Position numbers and translations under genes: made by a program
DNA from: Cryptomeria japonica
Taxonomy: Eukaryota > Streptophyta > Pinopsida > Cupressales > Cupressaceae
Direction of reading: 5' to 3'
Length of the DNA: 64,000 nucleotides
Assembly: GCF_030272615.1 (NCBI RefSeq)
Contig: NC_081409.1
Span: 912,544,340-912,608,339, forward strand
The notes under the pieces: generated by a model
Told to the model about the DNA's origin: nothing
Databases searched by the model: none
What the model saw: the letters and a program-made list of their open reading frames with translations, nothing else
Shown here: piece after piece, positions 57,140 to 64,000 of the stretch
Position numbering within the stretch: the first letter of the stretch is position 1
Layout: each line of letters begins with the position of its first letter

Positions 57140-59276
57140 GAGAAACTTGATGTTCTCCAGTGTCGGGAGAAATTACCGGCCATACGTCATTTAGTTCCAG
57201 AGTTATCCCAGGCTGAGATTAGACATATAGATGCATGTGGTTTACGTCATTTATTATTTATGCCAGAGATTACACATAATAGAGGTTTGTTGACTGCATT
57301 AGTCAAGAGATGGCACAGCGAGCATAACACTTTCTACCTACCGACGGGTGAGATTAGTGTTACCCTAGAGGATGTCTATAGGATTCTGCATATCCCAATG
57401 ACTGGGGAGCTAGTGTAGTACGATTATCACTTTCGCATTGGGATCGAGGCTTGCAAAGTCATTTTTGCTGATGAGAGCATTAGTAGAGGAGAGATCCGAT
57501 GGGTAGACATGGTGATGTACTATGAGACTCTTCCTGTTATTCTTGCTAGTTTGATTGGTGGATTTATATGTCCTAATAGGCAATCTTGAGGCTTTTATGT
57601 TGGATGGGGTGAGGTGCTATTGAGCATGATGCAGCATCGGATGTGATATGCTTGGGGTGTTTGTATGCTAGCACATTTATATCATGATCTACACCAGGTT
57701 GTGTATGATGAGAGTGCGAGTTTATCTACAAGATGCACATTATTACAGATCTGGTGCTAGGAGCACATTGCTATTACACGGCCTATCCATCATAGAGTTC
57801 GTGGAGAGAGGCAGCCATATGTTTATTTTTATATAGGTCTTCTTACTTAGCCCAAGCTGGGTAAGATGGAGTATTGGTGTTGGGTTCTTGATTCTTTGGA
57901 TAGCATTATTTGGAGACCATATGTTGATTGTGAGCCATGGATGGATGATGCACAGACATTACCATTTATCATGCAAAGTAGATATCTCATTGGTCACCTT
58001 CATTGTTGAGTGATAGTTGATTGGTCAGATTTTGAGACAGTTTGGTATCATTTAGCCTATGCCTACTGGTGTGATGATTTATGCTCTATGATACAGAGAT
58101 AGGTGAGATTGGGGACCATCTTTGTCATTTGAGATTGCTTGTGCAGAGTTTGTTGCTACTCCGAGAGTGGCTTACGATATGAGATTACACATTCTTGATC
58201 TTGGGGTTACTGCAGAGTATGCTCAGTATTTATTAGCTCATCCATTTCCTCAGATTATGGATCCAACAGATCCTCCTCCTAGCTTAGGAGATGACGATGA
58301 TGATTCAGATGATCTTGTTAGCAGGAGACAGAGATGTAGATGAGAGCTTAGAGTTGCACATGAGGCTGGGAGAGGTGGAGATGATGGTGGGGATGGAGGT
58401 GGTGGTGGTGGTGGACCTGGACGGAGAGGACATCGATTGAGAGTCTGTGGAGGACCATTTGGACTAGCTGGTAGGATTGATAAACCTCGTCCTATGGGTG
58501 GGAGAGATATTGGATGGATTGGGAGGGATACTGGCAGGGTAGGGATGAGATCACCTAGAGGATTGCCAGTGACAGGGGGCAGGGTGACTAGACTGGATGG
58601 GGGTTGCGGGAGAGGTATTGATTTTGGACAGATTCAGCTAGATCCTAGAGTTATTGCAGCTCATGGTGGTGATGATGAGGATCCTGAGGATCATATTCCC
58701 CTGATTAGATGATGAGTTCAGAGAGTTACTCGAACTGAGGTTCCAATAGTTGGACAGGTTGGTGGTGAGGGGATTGGGATTCATGCACCACAATAGGTTT
58801 TATCAGAGCAGGTTGCACCAGTGTAGGATATGCCAGATGTGGTTATACCAGAGCATGATGTGCCAGGGCATGATACTATTGATAGTCTGAGAGTACAAAT
58901 TGATCAGCTTTGAGCACAGATACAGACTCTTATGATTGAGAGAGACACAACTGTTAGGAGACAACAAGATACTTAGGGTCTTCTAGATCATATTCGGCCG
59001 GTTGGGTCAGGTACTCTCTCAGTGGACACTGTTAGAGAATTATTTCGGGCCGGGAAGGAGACTTCCTACTGGTGATGACAATATGAGGAGGCAGTTGCAG
59101 AGAGCCAGAGAGAAGGTAGTTATTAGACCATCGTGTTGATGAATACTAGCAGTGGTGGGGTCATGAGACCTCCTCAGAGGAGTGGTGAGCATGGTAGATA
59201 GGCATCTGGAGGATCTTCTGGCCCACAGCCACAGAGATGAACATAGTCAGGTGGTAGTGGTACAGGATAGCCATGA
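57140..59276 (+). pseudogene. Antisense PMD gene of element C, main exon
   Basis: Starts after an acceptor (AAAAACAG, 57139) as EKLDVLQCREKLPAIRHL. PMD blocks: VKRWHSEHNTFYLPTGE, TLEDVYRILHIPM, later LPFIMQSRYLIG and SFEIACAEFVATPRVAYD. An acidic stretch (DDDDDSDD), a Gly/Arg-rich segment, a heptad-like segment and a Ser/Gly-rich tail follow, ending at 59276. Stops at 57416 and many later ones, plus at least two frame changes. It is a close relative of the A gene, with an intact acceptor. Confidence 0.8.
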
Positions 59277-59279
59277 CTT

Positions 59280-61288
59280 TGATTTGAGGCACTTGTATTG
59301 TTGTATCTGATATCATTGTATACTTGGACTTTTATTGTTTTATAATGATCTATATGCAAACATGGTTTCTATATGATGATGCTTTTATTTATGCATGTTA
59401 CTTTATTTGATGATGTTCTATATGCTTATATGCTTTGATTTTATGGATGCAAATGAGTAGATGAGTAATGATATGATAATAGCTTACATGATGCAAATGA
59501 TAAATGTTTTTGATTTTTGATTTTGATGACCTTAGATGGAAATGCAAATGATTACTTAACTTAAATGATGCAAATGCAAATGATCTATATGAAAATGCAA
59601 ATGAAATGATTGCTTGATGCTTAGGATGATGTATATACAAATGAAATGTTTTTGGATTTTTTATGTATGCAACTAAATGATAAATGGAATGATAATGCAA
59701 ATAATAATGATACACTATATGATGAAATAATATGTACCTATGATGAATGAAATGCACTTAATTGAATGCAATTAACACAATGATTTATATGGATTTACAC
59801 ATGAATGATTGATTTGTTTTTTATTTATATGTTATGCTTATAATGATTATGAATCTAAGTGAAAAAGATGCAACTAAATGATCTTTATGAAATGATAATG
59901 TAGATAATAATGATGATACACTACATGAAATGCACTTAATTGAATGCAATTAATGCGATGATAAAATGCAGCTAAAATGGAGAAAAAATGAATGCACCTA
60001 CAATGATTAAATGCGAATTGTTTTTATTTGTCCAAGTATACTCAATCTTTATTTATGACCGTTGATTTGTTAATGAAATGATATGCTTATAATGCAACTT
60101 GACAAATGAATGCTTATAATGCAAACGAATAATGAGCTAATGAAATGATCTAACTAAAAAGTGTACTGCCATTCTTCATATGCTATCGAGTAACAGTGCT
60201 TGTTTTCATCATTGAGCTTTAAATGTTGTAAGAAAATACAAGCAACTTGATATAATGATTCAAGATGACCCAAATATTGCTTACATGGATTTTGATATAG
60301 CAAGTTAATACAAGCAACTTGATATAATGGACCAAGTTGATCTGAGTATTGCTTGCAGAACAGACAAGGAGTATCTCCTTTCATGCATGACTTGGAACGT
60401 CCTCCTTGATCTTTTGCTGATCATATCCTGAGACAAGTTCATACCATAGTAAGAGATAAACCACAGACAACAATCAAAGAAAATAATCATGCCCCATCAT
60501 AGCTCCTCTAGTCATGAACATCCTTGAGTTGTATAGAGTACATGATTAGCAATAAAATCAAGATATAAACACTGAATCTTGCATGTCATTTACATGTTCT
60601 TATGGTCATTAACTGATATAATCATCTTAATAATTGATTTTTGATAATCCTTTATAGTTTGCTAGTTGATTCTTCATTTTCTGAGTTTGACGATTCAGTT
60701 GTTGATTAAATGCCTTGATTTTCATTGCTTTGTTGCTTGTTATCTATTTCAAAATCCTGGATGTTTTTGGTTTTTCTAAGTTTTTCAAATGTTTTTGGAT
60801 TTTTATGTTTTCAAAAGATCACCTTAGCAAAAGGAATTAGGATTTTGCCCCCATTGGAAACAAAAATTTATTATGGATATATGAATTGATCAAGATCCAA
60901 ACCATGGTGGGATACAAATGCAGACTGATAAATGTTGATAAAATCTAAGACAGTGACTACGACAAGTATGTCAAAAGGTTATAATTGTTGGTAAGCTACA
61001 TATTTCTTGCTAAATGGTTCGGAGCAATGGATATGAAAGATAGAATGGATAAGCAAAGATAGATGGAAGTGATAAATGAGAGAGGATGGAGTGGATAGGT
61101 GCACAAAGCGATCTCATGGATGGAGGAACTCACTTTTTTAGATAGTGCCTGTTTACCAGGTTTTTACCATCTAAATTTATTGCATTTTTGTTGTTTTATA
61201 CTTTTTAGGGATTTTCTGGTTTTCTAATTTTTACTGATTTCTTCATGACTTTATATGCCTTTAATTGATTTTTCCAGGACTTTATATC
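59280..61288. other. Noncoding spacer of C with ATGCAAAT-rich part
   Basis: Matches 12540-14428 in A along its length. The ATGCAAATGA-type words cluster at 59440-60130. The frames on the minus strand at 59398-59757 and 60154-60490 are shadows of this AT-rich sequence. Confidence 0.65.
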
Positions 61289-64000
61289 TCAAGCATAGAA
61301 TTTCTTGAGATGGATAGAATTGATAGGTTCATCAAACCAATCACCTTCTGGGGTAGATAATTTGTATGCTCCTGATCCATATGTTGCTACTATGATAAAA
61401 GGTCCTAGCCAATTTGGTTCAAATTTGCCCTTCTTTTCTCGATCTTGTTGATTTCTCGGATTTTCCCTTAGAACTATGTCTCCAATCTGGAAAATGCATG
61501 GCTTGACTCTGTGGTTATAGCTTCTTGCCATTCTTTGTTGATATACTTTTAAATGATTTGTTGCATTTTGGCGACGCTCCTGAATCAGTTCTAGTTCCTG
61601 GAGTCGAGAGACTCTTTGTTCTTCTTCTGGTATAAGACCATGCAAGGATACTCGTAGAGAAGGTATCTCTACTTCTATAGGTAATATCACTTCTGATCCA
61701 TAGACCAAACAATATGGAGTTGCCCCTGTTGGAGTGTGGACACTAGTTCGATATGCCCAAAGAGCAAGATTTAGCTAAATGTGCCAATCTTTTCCAGCTT
61801 TGTTGACTATTTTCTTCAAGATTTTTAAAATAGTTTTGTTTGATGCCTCAGCTTGACCATTACCTTGTGGATAATATGGAGTAGAGAACCTATGTTGGAT
61901 ATGAAATTTTTCACATAGCTCTTTTACATCTTGATTTTTGAATGGTCTTCCATTATTAGTGATAATGGTCATAGGAACTCCATATCGACAGATTATGAAA
62001 TTCAAGATGAATGAGGATATTTGTTTTCCTATCACTTTTGTTAAAGGGATTGCTTCAATCCACTTAGTAAAATATTCAGTAGCAACTAGAATGAATTTAT
62101 GGCCATTAGAAGATGAGGGATTGATCTTTCCTACCAAATCTAGGCCCCACTGTGAAAATGGCCATGATCCTGTCATAGGATATAACTCTTGTGCTGGTGC
62201 ATGAGTTAGATTTCCATGAATTTGACATTGTTTACACTTTTTAGCATAGGTGAATGAGTCTCTTTCCATAGTAGGCCAAAAGTAACCCATACGAATAAGT
62301 TTCTTAGCCAATGTTAAACCACTTGAGTGTGTACCACAAATACCCGCATGAATGTCATTAAGAACTCTTTCAGATTCATCTTTTTCCAGACATCTCAATA
62401 ATGTACCATCTAGACCATGCCTATATAGGATATTAGCAATAATGGTATAGCGAGAGGACTGACGGATAAAGTTTCTTCGTTGATTACGAGATAATTCCAA
62501 AGGAAGGATATGATCTTTTAAATATTGGTAGGTTTGACCGTATAAGGATTGACTGGTTCCTGATATATGGCAAATTCGATAGGTATGCTGGGATTGAATG
62601 GTAGGGGTTAAGATATCTTCCACAAGAAACTCGTAACGTTGTTGACTCTCTTTATTTTGCAAGAGAGATGCTATTGTAGCCATTACATCTACTTCTTTAT
62701 TTTCATTTCTGGGAATCTGGGTCAATGTGATTTCTTTAAAATGTCCTTTAAATTCTTCCACTAGTTGTTTATACGGCATAAGCTTATCATCCTTTGTTTG
62801 ATATTCATCATTTATTTGATTAATGACAAGTTGTGAATCACCATAGACATGTAGTTCTTTGACATTCCATTCAATGGCCATTTTGAGCCCTATAGCCAAT
62901 GCTTCATACTCTGCAATATTATTGGTGCGTGGAAATCTCAGTCTATACGATTTTAGAATTGTATGTCCTTGAGGTGTGATAAAAAAAATTCCTGCACCTG
63001 ATCCATATTGAGTATAAGAACCATCAGAGTACAATTCCCAAAAGTTTGTACTTGTTGTCGAGATATCTGCATCAGGAAATTCGATGTGCAAAGGCATGTC
63101 ATTTTGTAAAGGTGCATCAGCTAATTGATCAGCAATGACTTGTCCCTTGATGGCTTTCCGGTCAACATATTCTATGTCAAATTCACTTAGTATCATAACC
63201 CATTTGGCTAGTCTCCCTGTTAATGTTGACTTACTCAATAAATATTTGAGAGGATCTATCTTTGCTATTAGTTTTACAGAATGAATCAACATATAATATC
63301 GTAGCTTCTAAGTTGCAAATACAACTGCTAGACATATCTTTTCAATTGATGAATAATTTAACTCATATCCAACAAGTGTTCTGCTGATATAATAAACTAC
63401 TCTTTCTTTTCCTTCATCATCGTGCTGAGCTAGGAGAGTGCCTAATGATACACTTGTTGCTAAGACATAGAGTAACAAGGGTTTTTCTTTGGTTGGTGAT
63501 ATCAGTACTGGAGGACTCATAAGATATTCTTTTATTTGCAAGAAAGCTTCTTCACATGTTAGATCCCATTTGAATGGAACATTTTTATGTAGAAGATGGG
63601 TAAAGGGAAGACATCTTTCAGCCAATTGGGACACAAATCTCCTGATTGATTGCAACCTTCCTTGTAAAGATCACAATTGACTTATGTTCTTAGGTGATTC
63701 CATCTCAATGATAGCTTTAACTTTTCCAGGATCGATTTCAATGCCACGAGCTGATATAATGTACCCAAGGAGCTTTCCAGAGGTTACCTCGAATGCACAT
63801 TTCTTTGGATTTAATCTCAATTGATATCTTTCCAGCCTGTCAAAAATCTTGCTTAAAATGTTCAAATGTTCTTTTCTTGTGTGAGATTTTGCAAGTATGT
63901 CATCGACATAATCTTCCATAAATGTATGCATCATGTCATGGAAAATTGTCGTCATAGCCCTTTGATAAGTCACTCCTGCATTCTTAAGCCCAAATGGCAT
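61289..64000 (-). pseudogene. pol: Element C pol: RT (partial), RNase H, aRNase H, integrase
   Basis: One frame on the minus strand with few stops (63671, 63308, 61775); the longest open part is 505 codons (61775-63292). RT from PFGLKNAGVTYQRA with catalytic YVDDIL; first RNase H (LLYVLATSVSLGTLLAQ); archaeal-type RNase H (LYSDGSYTQYGSGAG, NIAEYEALAIG, YGDSQLVINQ); integrase zinc finger (HAGICGTHSSG, KKCKQCQIHG), QWGLDLVGK, TIITNNGRPF and GNGQAEASNK. The second catalytic aspartate is asparagine (A has IITDNG). The end FYA lies at 61289, as in A. RT continues beyond the window. Confidence 0.88.

Larger units (their letters stand above)
54718..64000 (-). mobile_element. Element C: second member of the A family, cut by the window end
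   Basis: Minus-strand element seen from its 3' LTR (54718-55877) through the opposite-strand PMD gene into pol up to RT. Its LTR, array motif, PMD gene, spacer and pol are closely similar to A. ATTTT at 54713-54717 is the possible target duplication; its partner is outside the window. Stops occur throughout, but pol keeps one frame. Confidence 0.9.

Overview
The window is nuclear DNA of a land plant with a large, repeat-rich genome. It holds Tat-type Ty3/gypsy elements with two RNase H domains, Ty1/copia LTRs, an L1-type LINE with a C-terminal RNase H, plant mobile domain (PMD) genes and a decayed pentatricopeptide repeat (PPR) gene. A gymnosperm is my guess, not proven. I see no intact host gene, tRNA, rRNA or CRISPR array.

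Layout. 1-1301 is a minus-strand copia-type LTR. 1362-5812 is a 5'-truncated copia element with its 3' LTR. 5813-7951 is unassigned. 7957-48104 is one Tat-type element ('A', minus strand) bounded by the 5-bp duplication ATTGG. A is split by a second, related element ('B', 17423-34147, minus strand, duplication CTTAT) inserted in its reverse transcriptase, and by a LINE (41759-48005, minus strand, 15-bp duplication) inserted in its 5' LTR. B carries a solo copia LTR (27025-27862, duplication GGATC). 48110-54712 is host flank with PPR fragments, an inverted repeat and a probable solo LTR. 54718-64000 is a third element ('C'), of A's family and cut by the window end. With B excised by arithmetic, A's gag-pol reads in one frame from 38124 to 14429, broken only by stop codons. 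This confirms the nesting.

The biologically interesting part is the plan shared by A, B and C. gag-pol runs on the minus strand. Between pol and the 3' LTR each carries a PMD gene on the opposite strand. Each PMD gene has a TATA box, a short first exon encoding a conserved VRR(Y/F)QRP peptide, a probable intron, and a main exon whose start aligns just after a CAG acceptor in B and C. Within that intron lies an array of about 15 motif copies at about 20 bp spacing. In A and B the same motif, inverted, also occupies the gag-pol leader. A/C and B use different motifs, but the two ends of each element match. B's intron also holds ten 25-36 nt hairpin units, several with covarying stems. The gag leaders of A and B share a noncoding block of high identity.

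All coding regions carry stops, so these copies are defective. Age order inferred from nesting: A first, then B and the LINE into A, then the copia LTR into B.
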